64,000 bases of DNA. It comes from Advenella sp. FME57 (GTDB lineage: Bacteria > Pseudomonadota > Gammaproteobacteria > Burkholderiales > Burkholderiaceae_B). The notes beneath the pieces are model-generated. The model saw only the letters and a list, made by a program, of their open reading frames with translations, was not told the origin of the DNA and searched no databases. Positions 18,349 through 28,113 of this stretch are shown here, piece after piece. The DNA lies in contig NZ_JABUXU010000008.1 in assembly GCF_014897675.1 (NCBI RefSeq), positions 1 to 64,000 of the forward strand, in the 5' to 3' direction. A program made the position numbers and the translations under genes. Numbering within the stretch: the stretch's first letter is position 1; each line of letters starts with the position of its first letter.

Positions 18349-19869
18349 ATGACAACTGTAATCAAACAAGATGATCTGGTCCAATCTATTGCAGATGCAA
18401 TCCAGTTCATCAGCTACTACCATCCGGCCGATTATATTCAGCATCTGGCCCGTGCCTATGAACGCGAGCAAAGTGCGGCGGCCAAGGACGCGATTGCCCA
18501 GATCCTGACCAACTCGCGCATGTGCGCTGAGGGCAAGCGTCCTATCTGCCAGGATACGGGCATTGTGAATGTATTCCTGAAAGTGGGCATGGACGTGCGC
18601 TTTGATCTGTCCTGTACCCTGCAGGAGGCTTGTGATGAAGGCGTACGTCGCGGTTACCTGGACACGGACAACAAACTGCGTGCTTCGGTATTGTCCGACC
18701 CGATTTTCGAGCGCAAAAATACCAAGGACAACACGCCCTGTATTTTGCATGTGGAACTGGTGCCGGGCAATACGGTTGATGTACAGGTCGCTTCCAAGGG
18801 AGGCGGTTCCGAGAATAAATCCAAGTTCGCCATGCTCAACCCCAGCGATTCCATCGTGGATTGGGTATTGAAAACCGTGCCGCTCATGGGAGCAGGCTGG
18901 TGCCCGCCAGGAATGCTGGGCATCGGGGTTGGCGGCACTGCCGAAAAAGCCATGCTGATGGCCAAGCAGTCGCTGATGGAAGACATCGACATGTACGAGC
19001 TGCTGGCCCGTGGTCCGCAAAACAAACTGGAAGCGTTGCGGATCGAACTGTACGAAAAAGTGAATGCATTGGGCATTGGCGCTCAGGGCCTGGGCGGCCT
19101 GACAACGGTGCTGGATATCAAGATCAATACCTATCCGACCCATGCGGCCTCTAAACCCATCGCCATGATCCCTAACTGCGCTGCGACTCGCCACGTGCAT
19201 TTTGTACTGGATGGATCGGGCGTGGCGAACCTGACGCCGCCATCGCTGTCCGACTGGCCTGATGTGCACTGGGCCCCTGATTACAATGCTTCCAAGCAGG
19301 TGAACCTGGATACGCTGACCAAAGAAGAAGTGGCCAGCTGGGAGCCCGGCCAGACGCTGCTCTTGAACGGCAAAATGCTCACCGGCCGCGACGCGGCGCA
19401 CAAGCGCATTCAGGACATGCTGGCAAAAGGCGAACCGCTGCCTGTCGATTTCACCAACCGTGTCATCTATTATGTCGGTCCGGTGGATCCGGTGCGTGAT
19501 GAAGTGGTGGGGCCTGCAGGTCCAACCACGGCTACCCGCATGGATAAGTTCACTGACATGATGCTGGAAAAAACCGGCCTGATCGCGATGATCGGCAAGG
19601 CCGAGCGCGGTCCCGTCGCCATCGAATCAATCAAGAATCATCGCTCTGCCTATCTGATGGCAGTGGGTGGGTCGGCCTATCTGGTATCGAAAGCCATTCG
19701 TGGCGCCAAAGTGGTCGGGTTCGAAGACCTGGGCATGGAAGCGATTTACGAATTTGACGTGAAGGATATGCCGGTGACAGTTGCCGTCGACTCCAGCGGC
19801 ACCTCGGTCCACAAAACGGGCCCGCGCGAGTGGCAGGCAAAAATCGGTATTATTCCGGTCCCTGCCTGA
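18349..19869 (+). CDS. fumA: Fumarate hydratase, class I (iron-sulfur)
   Basis: 506 residues, the single-chain class I type with an N-terminal alpha domain and a C-terminal beta domain. The cysteines that bind the 4Fe-4S cluster occur in RPICQDTGIVNVF, AGWCPPGMLGIG and IPNCAATRHVHF. The beta domain holds GPTTATRMDKFTDMM. It interconverts fumarate and malate in the TCA cycle; because of its cluster it is oxygen-sensitive. A strong terminator follows the gene. The gene symbol follows E. coli usage; FumB-type numbering is equally valid. Confidence 0.95.
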   Translation: MTTVIKQDDLVQSIADAIQFISYYHPADYIQHLARAYEREQSAAAKDAIAQILTNSRMCAEGKRPICQDTGIVNVFLKVGMDVRFDLSCTLQEACDEGVRRGYLDTDNKLRASVLSDPIFERKNTKDNTPCILHVELVPGNTVDVQVASKGGGSENKSKFAMLNPSDSIVDWVLKTVPLMGAGWCPPGMLGIGVGGTAEKAMLMAKQSLMEDIDMYELLARGPQNKLEALRIELYEKVNALGIGAQGLGGLTTVLDIKINTYPTHAASKPIAMIPNCAATRHVHFVLDGSGVANLTPPSLSDWPDVHWAPDYNASKQVNLDTLTKEEVASWEPGQTLLLNGKMLTGRDAAHKRIQDMLAKGEPLPVDFTNRVIYYVGPVDPVRDEVVGPAGPTTATRMDKFTDMMLEKTGLIAMIGKAERGPVAIESIKNHRSAYLMAVGGSAYLVSKAIRGAKVVGFEDLGMEAIYEFDVKDMPVTVAVDSSGTSVHKTGPREWQAKIGIIPVPA

Positions 19870-19896
19870 TGCATTGAAGCTTCATTCAGGTGAAAT

Positions 19897-19935
19897 AAAA
19901 CGGCCTGCAGCCTGGCGCTGCAGGCCGTTTTTGTT
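19897..19935 (+). terminator. Rho-independent terminator after fumarase
   Basis: A 14-base arm at 19897-19910 (AAAACGGCCTGCAG) pairs with 19918-19931, with a 7-base loop and a T run. It stands 28 bases after the fumarase stop. The A-rich left arm allows it also to act on leftward transcripts. Confidence 0.9.
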
Positions 19936-20051
19936 TGGATCATCCGTCCGATGGCATTATGACGTTGCCAACGCCGCCATGGGGCCGCCGGTTCAGGCCG
20001 GATAAATGGGCCTGGCACACGTGAGGTTGAGGCAAAGGATTGTCATTATCG

Positions 20052-21086
20052 TCAACGCACCAGCCCCTGGGTTTTTAGCCAATCCTGAATCAGTCCTGAT
20101 ATTTGCCGGGAATTGGTATCCATCATCAGCATGTGGCTGTTGCCGTGAATTCCCTGCGCCGGCAGATCCAGCAGGTCACCGTGGCCGCCGGCCCGGTTCA
20201 ATGTGGCACGGAAACCTTCCTGTCTTTCCTTGATGCGCTTCCAGAATGGGTAGTCCTGAATGTAATCACCCCATACCCATAGCATCGGCACATCACGCAA
20301 GGGTGTCAGATCCGTTTTGTCCGGGTCTGGCGAACCGCTAGGTTCGATCAACACCACGGCCTTGACTTTGTCTGGGTATTTCAGGGCCGATGTCAGCGCA
20401 AAATTGCCACCCTGGCTATGCACAACGATCACGCATGGGCAGGCCTGTTGCACATACTGGTCATAGGCTTGCTGCGTGCGCTCGTCGTTTGTCGCCCAGC
20501 GCGGTATGCTTTGCTTGGCGAACTGGTCGAAATCGGCAATTGGAAACAGGGTGCCAGGGATAGCTTGCCGCACTTGCGGATCGCTCGCATAGGTCTTGCC
20601 GATGCGGAACAATTCCCAGGCTTCCTTTTTGGTGCGGAACACGGGCTCGCCCTGGAAAATTTCAGGATAGCGCGCCCATGATGCGCGGCCGCGTTCGACC
20701 GCATCGCTCACATACACACTCCAGCCGTCGCGCAGAAAATCCATTTCCCAGCCCGGTTTGCCGTCAGGCTTGGTTTCATACGTCGTTCCCGACAGACCAC
20801 CGCCGTGCCACAGCAACATGGGCACACTGGCGCGCGGCTTTTCCAGGATGGTGTAACGCGTGTACATTTGCCCGGCGACAAAATCGCCATTGGGATCCAG
20901 CGTCACCGGCGGCGAGCCCGGGCTGAACACCATTTTCTTGGTTGGCAAGCCTTTGAGCGTGACCTGTTCGCCACCGATGTGATAGCTGCCGACTTCCTTT
21001 ACGTTTAGTCCGCCGGTCTGTGCGCATCCGGCCAATAGTACGATGGCTGGAAGCGCCCACGCCAAAACCCGCGTTGAATTACCCAT
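20052..21086 (-). CDS. Alpha/beta-hydrolase lipoprotein, probable esterase
   Basis: 344 residues. The N-terminus has a lipoprotein signal with lipobox LLAGC (Cys21), so the protein is probably anchored to an envelope membrane. The nucleophile elbow VVHSQGGNFAL carries the catalytic Ser, an oxyanion-type HGGG segment occurs in LLWHGGGLSG, and a C-terminal His lies in GIHGNSHMLMMD. The substrate is unknown. It is divergent from the peptide ABC operon, with 500 bases between, and a functional link is not evident. Confidence 0.85.
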   Translation of the reverse strand: MGNSTRVLAWALPAIVLLAGCAQTGGLNVKEVGSYHIGGEQVTLKGLPTKKMVFSPGSPPVTLDPNGDFVAGQMYTRYTILEKPRASVPMLLWHGGGLSGTTYETKPDGKPGWEMDFLRDGWSVYVSDAVERGRASWARYPEIFQGEPVFRTKKEAWELFRIGKTYASDPQVRQAIPGTLFPIADFDQFAKQSIPRWATNDERTQQAYDQYVQQACPCVIVVHSQGGNFALTSALKYPDKVKAVVLIEPSGSPDPDKTDLTPLRDVPMLWVWGDYIQDYPFWKRIKERQEGFRATLNRAGGHGDLLDLPAQGIHGNSHMLMMDTNSRQISGLIQDWLKTQGLVR

Positions 21087-21524
21087 GTGTTGTCTCCTCT
21101 GGCGGCATATACCCGGTGAACGCCCGTTGCGCCATGCACTCGGCCGCTTGACGAGTGTGCCAACACCAGGGTCAGTATTTATTTCGAACGATTATAAGCT
21201 GCCCTGGCCATGAGCAAGTCAGGAGTAGTGGATATTCGCTGCAACCTAATCTGTGTCTACTTTGTGCAGCCGAAGGTTGGTGCAAGGTATATTGCGATGG
21301 TGATTTCTGACGGAAAGCTTATACGCAAGCCGATGTAGCGAAAGAGCGCACAGCTATAAAACTCTCCGACGGTGCATACAAATACCTCCGGTGCAGAACG
21401 AACCAACTTATGCAGTTGTAATTGGTTACACAATGATGTCTTATGACTCCCTTGCGAGGGTCTTAAGGTTGGGTATTTCCCAATTGTTTCCCTTATCTGC
21501 CCTCTGTAACCTTGCGCTGTTCAA
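21087..21524. promoter_or_regulatory. Divergent regulatory region and 5' leader of the peptide ABC operon
   Basis: About 440 bases without a credible gene. In the last 70 bases before the hairpin at 21525 there are complementary elements: AAGGTT near 21464 and AACCTT near 21507 could pair around GGGTATTTCCC, and a small CCCTTGCGAGGG hairpin lies near 21449-21460. This suggests a structured untranslated leader, but no riboswitch class is recognised. Confidence 0.4.
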
Positions 21525-21563
21525 GTCAGCCTCCGCATTATTGCGGCACGAGGCTGGCTTTTT
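21525..21563 (+). terminator. Attenuator-like hairpin in the leader of the peptide ABC operon
   Basis: The arm 21525-21533 (GTCAGCCTC) pairs with 21550-21558 (GAGGCTGGC), with one G-T wobble. An inner CCGC/GCGG helix sits in the loop, and five T follow. It has the form of an intrinsic terminator but lies only 24 bases before the substrate-binding protein gene on the same strand. It could be an attenuator or the end of an upstream leader RNA. Confidence 0.6.
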
Positions 21564-21586
21564 ACCTTATTTTCAAAGGAACTGTA

Positions 21587-23185
21587 ATGAAGATAAATGC
21601 GACACGCATGGTTCTGATAGCCCTGCTCGGTGGACTTGCGACAACAGCGCAGGCGGCAGGCACACTGGTCTATTGCTCAGAAGGCAGTCCGGCCGGTTTT
21701 GATACAGCACAATACAGCGCCGGTACCGATTTCGATGTCTCTGCCGAAACAGTCTACAACGGGCTGGTGGGATTTGAACGCGGCTCTACCGAAGTGATCC
21801 CTGCGTTGGCTGAAAAATGGGATGTTTCCGAAGATGGCCTGGTGTACACCTTCCATCTGCGTCCGGGCGTCAAGTTTCAAACGTCGCGCTTTTTCACCCC
21901 CACGCGCGGGCTGACTGCAGATGACGTGGTGTATACCTTCGAGCGCATGATGAGCAAGGACCATCCGTTTCGCAAGGCCTATCCGACGGAATTCCCATAC
22001 TTTACCGATATGGGCATGGACAAAAACCTGAAGTCGGTGGAAAAAGTGGATGACAATACGGTCAAGTTTACGCTCAACGAAGTGGATGCCGCTTTTGTAC
22101 AGAATATGGCCATGCCGTTTGCCATTATTCATTCCAAGGAATATATGGAAAAGCTGCTTGCCGACGGCAAACCGGAGATGATCAACCAGCAACCGCTGGG
22201 TACCGGCCCGTTTATTTTCGAGCGTTATCAGAAAGATGCCCAGATTCGCTACAAGGCCAACAAAGACTATTGGGACAAGGCAGAAGGTCCGTTGGTGGAT
22301 AATCTGATTTTCGCCATCACCAAAGATCCTTCTGTACGCGCCCAGAAGCTCAAGGCCAATGAGTGCCAGCTGGCTTCGTATCCCTTGCCGGCCGATGTTG
22401 AACGCCTCAAGCAGGATCCCAATCTGAAAGTGCAGTCCAATCCCGGCTTTAACGTGGGTTTCATTTATTACAACACTGAAAAAGAGCAATTAAAGAAACC
22501 CGAGGTACGCATAGCGCTGGACATGGCCATCAACAAACCGGCCATTATCAAGGCGGTCTATGGCGGGCAGGGCGTGCTGGCCGATGGTCCCATGCCGTCC
22601 AGCCAGTGGTCCTATGACGACACCATTAAAAGCCGTCCGACAGACGTTGCCAAGGCCAAGGAGCTGCTGGCGCAAGCGGGTTACCCCAACGGGTTTGACA
22701 TGGGCCTATGGTCTTTGCCCGTGGTGCGTCCCTATAACCCGAATGGCCGCCTGATGGCCGAAATGATTCAATCGGACTGGGCCAAAATTGGTGTCAAGGT
22801 CAAAATCAGTACCTATGAATGGGGCGAATACCTCAAGCGCGCCAAACAGGGCACGCATGACGCCATCATGGTGGGCTGGACCGGCGATAACGGTGATCCG
22901 GACAATTGGCTGGGCAACCTGCTGTCGTGCAATTCGGTCGGCGGCGTCAACTATTCGCGCTTCTGCTATAAACCGTTTGACGATCTGGTGGTCAAGGCCA
23001 AGCGCGTAACTGACAAGCAGGAACGCACCAAGCTGTATAAGGAAGCCCAGAAAATCTTCCATGAACAGATGCCCATGTCGCCTATCGGCACATCGATTGT
23101 GAACGTCCCCATGAACAAGAAAGTCGAAGGCTTCAAGATCAGTCCTTTCGGCCTCTTTCAATTCTATGGCGTCAGTCTGAAATAA
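21587..23185 (+). CDS. dppA: Peptide ABC transporter substrate-binding protein (DppA-like)
   Basis: 532 residues from the ATG at 21587, preceded by AAGGA. A signal peptide ends near TTAQAAGTLVYCSEG. The SBP family 5 fold is shown by YNGLVGFERGSTEVIPALAEKW-type sequence, DDVVYTFERMM and WTGDNGDPDNWLGNLLSC. The closest match by eye is DppA, which binds dipeptides (and haem in some species) in the periplasm. It is the first gene of a complete importer with two permeases and two ATPases. A stem-loop at 23215-23240 between it and the permease gene probably raises the relative yield of the binding protein. Confidence 0.93.
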   Translation: MKINATRMVLIALLGGLATTAQAAGTLVYCSEGSPAGFDTAQYSAGTDFDVSAETVYNGLVGFERGSTEVIPALAEKWDVSEDGLVYTFHLRPGVKFQTSRFFTPTRGLTADDVVYTFERMMSKDHPFRKAYPTEFPYFTDMGMDKNLKSVEKVDDNTVKFTLNEVDAAFVQNMAMPFAIIHSKEYMEKLLADGKPEMINQQPLGTGPFIFERYQKDAQIRYKANKDYWDKAEGPLVDNLIFAITKDPSVRAQKLKANECQLASYPLPADVERLKQDPNLKVQSNPGFNVGFIYYNTEKEQLKKPEVRIALDMAINKPAIIKAVYGGQGVLADGPMPSSQWSYDDTIKSRPTDVAKAKELLAQAGYPNGFDMGLWSLPVVRPYNPNGRLMAEMIQSDWAKIGVKVKISTYEWGEYLKRAKQGTHDAIMVGWTGDNGDPDNWLGNLLSCNSVGGVNYSRFCYKPFDDLVVKAKRVTDKQERTKLYKEAQKIFHEQMPMSPIGTSIVNVPMNKKVEGFKISPFGLFQFYGVSLK

Positions 23186-23214
23186 CGATTTCGCCTATCG
23201 TAAGAGTCAAAACG

Positions 23215-23240
23215 AAGGCTGCCCCGAGCGGGGTGGCTTT
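23215..23240 (+). promoter_or_regulatory. Intergenic stem-loop between the binding protein and permease genes
   Basis: A hairpin with CCCC (23222-23225), loop GAGC and GGGG (23230-23233), extended outwards with G-T pairs to 23215 and 23240. It lacks a T run, so it is more likely an mRNA-stabilising or partial-termination element than a terminator. Such elements are common between binding-protein and permease genes. Confidence 0.6.
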
Positions 23241-23323
23241 CGCTTTGCCATTTGTATTTTCAGGACACGTGCAATAAACCGGTCATATTTCATATGGTCT
23301 GAGTGTCCACGGAGGCTGGCCTC

Positions 23324-24352
23324 ATGTTTTCCTTTATTCTCAGGCGTCTGGCGATTCTGATACCGACATTTTTCGGTATCACGATCCTGACGTTTCTTCT
23401 TATTCATATGATTCCCGGTGATCCGGTGATGACGATGCTGGGTGAACGCAATGTCGACCCGGAAATGTACAAATCCCTCATGGCCCGGCTTGGGCTGGAT
23501 CAGCCGCTGCACATCCAATATTTGAACTATCTGGGCGGTTTGCTGCAGGGTGATTTTGGCAAGTCCTTTTCCAGCCAGAGCAGTGTCTGGGGAGAATTTG
23601 CGGCCTTGTTTCCTGCCACGCTGGAGCTGGGCATCTGTGCCCTGTTGTTCGGCACTGTCTTCGGCATTTTGCTCGGTGTGCTGGCCGCCATCAAGCGCGG
23701 CACATTCCTTGATCATGGGGTCATGGGCCTATCGCTGACCGGGTACTCAATGCCGATTTTCTGGTGGGGCCTGATGCTGATCATGCTGTTTTCGTCCTAT
23801 CTGGGCTGGACGCCGGTCTCTGGCCGCATCAGCCTGATCTATGACGTACAGCCCTATACCGGCTTCATGTTGATCGATTCGGTGATTGCGCAGATCCAGG
23901 ATCCGGAATACAACAGCGGCGCTTTCCTGGATGCGGTCATGCACCTGATTCTGCCGTCTGTCGTACTGGGTACCATCCCGCTGGCGGTCATCTCGCGGAT
24001 GACCCGCTCTTCGATGCTCGAAGTCATGGGCGAAGATTATGTTCGAACCGCCAGGGCCAAAGGGCTGTCGCCCAGACGTGTCATCTTTGTCCATACGCTG
24101 CGCAACGCGATGATTTCCGTGGTTACGGTGATTGGCCTGCAAATCAGCAGCTTGATTGGCGGGGCCGTGCTGACGGAAACCATTTTCTCGTGGCCGGGCA
24201 TCGGCAAGTGGCTGGTCGACGCCATTTTTCGGCGCGACTATCCGGTGGTGCAAAATGGCCTGTTGATTGTGGCAGTCCTGATCATCCTGGTCAATCTGGT
24301 GGTAGACATTATTTATGGCGTTGTCAATCCGCGGATCCGTCATGCAAAATAA
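23324..24352 (+). CDS. dppB: Peptide ABC transporter permease (DppB-like)
   Basis: 342 residues from the ATG at 23324, which has GGAGG 8 bases upstream; the in-frame GTG at 23303 has none. The N-terminus MFSFILRRLAILIPTFFG and IHMIPGDPV are typical of DppB/OppB. About six membrane segments are visible, and the cytoplasmic EAA-type loop occurs in MGEDYVRTARAKGLSPRRVI. It forms the membrane channel with the next gene product. Confidence 0.93.
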   Translation: MFSFILRRLAILIPTFFGITILTFLLIHMIPGDPVMTMLGERNVDPEMYKSLMARLGLDQPLHIQYLNYLGGLLQGDFGKSFSSQSSVWGEFAALFPATLELGICALLFGTVFGILLGVLAAIKRGTFLDHGVMGLSLTGYSMPIFWWGLMLIMLFSSYLGWTPVSGRISLIYDVQPYTGFMLIDSVIAQIQDPEYNSGAFLDAVMHLILPSVVLGTIPLAVISRMTRSSMLEVMGEDYVRTARAKGLSPRRVIFVHTLRNAMISVVTVIGLQISSLIGGAVLTETIFSWPGIGKWLVDAIFRRDYPVVQNGLLIVAVLIILVNLVVDIIYGVVNPRIRHAK

Positions 24353-24362
24353 GGACGACATC

Positions 24363-25283
24363 ATGAATCAACTCTCTGTGGCAGATACCAGTACAGCAAC
24401 TGCTGGCGCCATCACATACCCGTCGCCCCTGCGCGAGTTTATCGACAGTTTTTCCAACAACCGGGGCGCGGTCGCGGGTTTCTGTTTTCTGGTCATCATG
24501 GTTCTGTCCGCCGCGCTGGCGCCGTGGCTGGCTCCGTACGACCCCTTGATGCAGTTTCGCGACCATATGCTGCAGCCGCCGGCCTGGCAGGAAGGCGGTA
24601 GCGCCGCCTATCTGTTGGGAACCGACGAAGCCGGGCGGGACATTCTTTCACGACTGATGCATGGTGCACGGCTGTCGCTGGTCATTGGCTTTTCAGCAGT
24701 GATTATCACACTGGTGCCCGGCATTCTGCTTGGGCTGCTGGCGGCTTTTTTCCCGCATACGGCAGGGCGTGTGCTTATGCGCATGGCCGATATCATGATG
24801 TCTTTGCCATCGGTGCTGCTGGCCATTGCAATCATGGCGGTACTCGGTCCTGGTATCACAAATGCAATGATCGCAATTGCGGTCGTGGGTTTGCCCGGTT
24901 ACATGCGCATTGTGCGGGCCTCGGCCATGAGCGAGCTGAGCAAAGACTATGTCATGGCATCCAGGGTCACCGGCGCTGGCGTATTGCGCCTGATGTTCAT
25001 CGCCGTGCTGCCCAACTGCATGGCACCGCTGATCGTGCAGGCGACGTTGGGGTTTTCCTCAGCCATCCTGGATATTGCAGCCCTGGGCTTTCTGGGGCTG
25101 GGCGTGCAGCCGCCGGCGCCGGAATGGGGCACAATGCTTGCCACGGCGCGCAATTACATTACCAGCGCCTGGTGGGTTGTCACATTTCCCGGCCTGACCA
25201 TTCTGCTCACGGTACTGGCCATCAATCTGATGGGCGATGGCTTGCGCGATGCGCTGGATCCCAAACTGAAGCGCGCGGCGTAG
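24363..25283 (+). CDS. dppC: Peptide ABC transporter permease (DppC-like)
   Basis: 306 residues from the ATG at 24363, ten bases after the dppB stop. The N-terminal OppC domain (SPLREFIDSFSNNRGAVAG) is followed by LLGTDEAGRDILSRLMHGAR, a hallmark of DppC/OppC. The EAA loop is in LSKDYVMASRVTGAG. Five to six membrane segments are visible. An in-frame frame extends back into dppB but has no support. Confidence 0.93.
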   Translation: MNQLSVADTSTATAGAITYPSPLREFIDSFSNNRGAVAGFCFLVIMVLSAALAPWLAPYDPLMQFRDHMLQPPAWQEGGSAAYLLGTDEAGRDILSRLMHGARLSLVIGFSAVIITLVPGILLGLLAAFFPHTAGRVLMRMADIMMSLPSVLLAIAIMAVLGPGITNAMIAIAVVGLPGYMRIVRASAMSELSKDYVMASRVTGAGVLRLMFIAVLPNCMAPLIVQATLGFSSAILDIAALGFLGLGVQPPAPEWGTMLATARNYITSAWWVVTFPGLTILLTVLAINLMGDGLRDALDPKLKRAA

Positions 25284-25292
25284 GAGTCACGA

Positions 25293-26273
25293 ATGAGTTT
25301 ATTGAACATCCGTAACCTGTGCGTGCGGTTTGGCACCAAAGACAAACCCTTTCTTGCTGTCGACGGGGTTGACCTGAATGTGGATCAGGGCGAGCTGCTG
25401 GGTATTGTGGGCGAATCCGGTTCGGGCAAGTCGGTATCCATGATGGCAATGATGGGTTTGCTGGACGGACAGGGTATCGTGACTGCGGACCAGATGCTGT
25501 TTGATGGACAGGAATTGTCTGCGTTGACTGCGAAACAAAAGCGCAAGATCATCGGCAAGGATATCGCCATGATTTTTCAGGATCCGATGACTGCGTTAAA
25601 TCCCAGTTATACCGTTGGCTTTCAGATTGAGGAAGTGCTCAAGGTGCATATCGGTCTTGATCGCAAGGCCCGCCGCCAGCGCGCCATTGAGCTGATGCGC
25701 GAAGTGGAAATTCCCGATCCTGAACGCCGCCTGTCGGCTTATCCTCATCAGTTGTCCGGCGGGATGAGCCAGCGTGTGGCCATTGCCATGGCGATTGCCT
25801 GTGAGCCGCGGCTGTTGATTGCCGATGAGCCCACCACCGCGCTGGACGTGACGATCCAGGCGCAAATCATGGAATTGCTGCTGCGTTTGCAAAAAGAACG
25901 CGGCATGGCCTTGCTCATGATCACGCATGACCTGGCTGTCGTCTCTGAAGTCGCGCAGCGCGTGGTGGTCATGTATGCGGGGCAAGTTGCCGAAACCGGC
26001 GCTGTGCGGGACGTCTTTTTCGAGCCGGCTCATCCATACACACGGGCATTGATTGCCTCCATTCCCGAATCGTGTCGTGGTTCGCGGCGCTTGTCTACGC
26101 TTCCCGGCATTGTGCCCGGACAATACGATCGCCCGTCGGGCTGTCTGCTCTCGCCGCGTTGTCCTATCGCTCAGGCGCGTTGCGTGCGTGAACGTCCGGA
26201 ACTCATCAGCTATCGCGGCAGGGCGGTACGCTGTCATACACCGCTGATTCCCTTGCAGGAAGTCAAGTCATGA
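25293..26273 (+). CDS. dppD: Peptide ABC transporter ATP-binding protein (DppD-like)
   Basis: 326 residues. Walker A GESGSGKS, the signature LSGGMSQR, Walker [13 protein letters not shown] and the switch His in MITHDLAVV are all present. The C-terminal oligopeptide-transporter extension carries the cysteine cluster ([14 protein letters not shown]) that binds an iron-sulfur cluster in some DppD/OppD proteins. It starts ten bases after dppC and overlaps dppF by 4 bases. Confidence 0.94.
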   Translation: MSLLNIRNLCVRFGTKDKPFLAVDGVDLNVDQGELLGIVGESGSGKSVSMMAMMGLLDGQGIVTADQMLFDGQELSALTAKQKRKIIGKDIAMIFQDPMTALNPSYTVGFQIEEVLKVHIGLDRKARRQRAIELMREVEIPDPERRLSAYPHQLSGGMSQRVAIAMAIACEPRLLIADEPTTALDVTIQAQIMELLLRLQKERGMALLMITHDLAVVSEVAQRVVVMYAGQVAETGAVRDVFFEPAHPYTRALIASIPESCRGSRRLSTLPGIVPGQYDRPSGCLLSPRCPIAQARCVRERPELISYRGRAVRCHTPLIPLQEVKS

Positions 26274-27241
26274 ATGATATTGTATTGAAAACAGAAAACC
26301 TGACCCGCCATTATGATGTATCGCAAGGGTTCATGAAACCGCGTGCCACGCTCAAGGCGCTCAATGGCGTATCGCTGTCATTGCAGCGTGGCAAAACCCT
26401 GGCGGTCGTGGGCGAATCCGGCTGTGGCAAATCGACGCTGGCGCGGCAGATCACCATGATTGAAGCACCGACCTCCGGGACGTTGTGGCTGGAAGGGGAT
26501 CAGGTGGATGCCGGATCGTATTCACAGATCAAGGCCTTGCGCAGCAAGGTGCAAATGGTGTTTCAGAATCCCTATGGCTCGCTCAATCCGCGTCGCAAGA
26601 TTGGCGATCAGCTGGAAGAGCCGCTGATCATCAACACCAGCCTGAAAGAAGCCGAACGCAAGGAACGCGTACGTGACATGATGCAGCGCGTCGGCTTGCG
26701 GCCCGAGCATTATTATCGTTACCCGCATATGTTTTCCGGGGGTCAGCGCCAGCGTGTGGCCATTGCCCGTGCGATGATGCTGCGTCCCAGTATCGTCGTG
26801 GCCGATGAACCCACCTCGGCACTGGATGTATCCATTCAGGCGCAGGTGCTCAATCTTTTCCTTGATCTGCAGGATCAATTACATACATCATATGTATTCA
26901 TTTCCCATAATCTGTCGGTGGTGGAGCATGTCGCTGACGAGGTGATGGTGATGTATCTGGGACGGATTGCAGAAAGCGGCCCGAAACAGACCCTGTATGA
27001 AAAACCACTACATCCATACACGCAGGCGCTGCTGTCTGCAACGCCTTCAATCTACCCCGATCGACGGACCGTGAAAATCAAGATTGAAGGCGAATTGCCG
27101 TCGCCATTGAATCCTCCTTCGGGCTGCGCTTTCCACAAGCGTTGCCCGCATGCAGTGGCACGGTGCAGTGATCAAGAGCCCATATTGCGTGAAGTGCACG
27201 GTCGGCAAGTTGCCTGTCATCTGGCCGAGCAGTTTGCATAA
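26270..27241 (+). CDS. dppF: Peptide ABC transporter ATP-binding protein (DppF-like)
   Basis: 323 residues. Walker A GESGCGKS, the signature FSGGQRQR, Walker [13 protein letters not shown] and the C-terminal [14 protein letters not shown] cysteine cluster are present. It overlaps dppD (ATGA) and completes the five-gene importer. The stop codon lies inside one copy of a 13-base direct repeat. Confidence 0.94.
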   Translation: MNDIVLKTENLTRHYDVSQGFMKPRATLKALNGVSLSLQRGKTLAVVGESGCGKSTLARQITMIEAPTSGTLWLEGDQVDAGSYSQIKALRSKVQMVFQNPYGSLNPRRKIGDQLEEPLIINTSLKEAERKERVRDMMQRVGLRPEHYYRYPHMFSGGQRQRVAIARAMMLRPSIVVADEPTSALDVSIQAQVLNLFLDLQDQLHTSYVFISHNLSVVEHVADEVMVMYLGRIAESGPKQTLYEKPLHPYTQALLSATPSIYPDRRTVKIKIEGELPSPLNPPSGCAFHKRCPHAVARCSDQEPILREVHGRQVACHLAEQFA

Positions 27242-27268
27242 GGCGTCCACAGTCGTTTGCATAAGGCA
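27232..27268 (+). repeat. 13-base direct repeat across the dppF stop codon
   Basis: GTTTGCATAAGGC occurs at 27232-27244 and again at 27256-27268. The first copy contains the dppF stop. It looks like a small tandem duplication after the gene end; no function is implied. Confidence 0.8.
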
Positions 27269-27614
27269 CTGCGGTCGTTGGCGATATGACACGTGCTGGC
27301 AAGCCGGCAGTATCGTTCTTGTTCGTGATAGAAGGTGAACCCGGCTCTGCCGGCTGTGCGGTCATGTCCGGGTAAGGTGCGTGGCAATCAGTGGCTGTAG
27401 TGGTCACCATCGTGTCGGCGTTATGGGCGCACAGTCACGGCCTGATTGCAGGTCGCTTGTCCGGATAGCGCTGATATTCATCGGCACATGTGTACATTAT
27501 GGCTTGCTGCAGCAACGAATCGGATTAAATAATTAGGGAATTTCGTGACTGCTCGATTGTTTGATTGCAGAATGCGTGAGTACTTGATTGCTTGAGTGCA
27601 ACACTGCTTGTTCG
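27269..27614. other. Gene-free stretch between dppF and folK
   Basis: About 350 bases between convergent genes. The part from 27480 to 27600 is AT-richer and contains loosely repeated GATTG and GAGT-like words. I see no clear intrinsic terminator, RNA gene or coding frame. Confidence 0.4.
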
Positions 27615-28109
27615 TTACCCGGGCCGGTCTGCATAGCGGCGGTACAGGGTTATCGGCTGCGCGTCGCATTCAGCCAGCCACTGGCTGATAGGCCGTTCAT
27701 GCAGCACCATATCAGGTGCAATATCCAGCAATGGGCGCAGCACAAAAGCGCGCAGGTGCATGCGAGGATGCGGCAAAGTCAATTGCGTGGTGTCCTGCAC
27801 GAGGTCGTCATAGAGGAGGATATCCAGGTCCAGTGTGCGTGGGGCATTGCGATAAGGGCGTGCCCTGCCATGGCTCAGTTCAATGGTCTGCAGCGCCTGC
27901 AGCAAGTCCGGTGCAGACAGCTCGGTGGACAGCCGTGCCACGGCGTTGATGTAGTCCGGGCCCGAAGAATCTACCGGGGCCGTTCGGTACAGGTCTGAAA
28001 CCTGATGCAAAACAGTACGGGGCAGGGCGGCGATATCGTCCAGGGCCCGATACAGTGTGTCTTCGCTTTCACCCAGGTTCGACCCCAGGCCAATGTAGGC
28101 ATTGTGCAT
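27615..28109 (-). CDS. folK: 6-hydroxymethyl-7,8-dihydropterin pyrophosphokinase
   Basis: 164 residues from the ATG at 28109. HPPK motifs are present: AYIGLGSNLGES, PRTLDLDILLYDD (metal-binding Asp residues) and LPHPRMHLRAFVLRPL. The enzyme transfers pyrophosphate from ATP to hydroxymethyl-dihydropterin in folate synthesis. The in-frame upstream extension lies inside pcnB and is not part of the protein. pcnB ends 4 bases upstream, so folK is the last gene of the hda-pcnB run, a gene order also known in Bordetella. Confidence 0.94.
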   Translation of the reverse strand: MHNAYIGLGSNLGESEDTLYRALDDIAALPRTVLHQVSDLYRTAPVDSSGPDYINAVARLSTELSAPDLLQALQTIELSHGRARPYRNAPRTLDLDILLYDDLVQDTTQLTLPHPRMHLRAFVLRPLLDIAPDMVLHERPISQWLAECDAQPITLYRRYADRPG

Positions 28110-28113
28110 CTGG

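Noticed and set aside
23215-23240. Hairpin between binding protein and permease genes as a full terminator
   Set aside because: There is no T run after it and the operon continues on the same strand.
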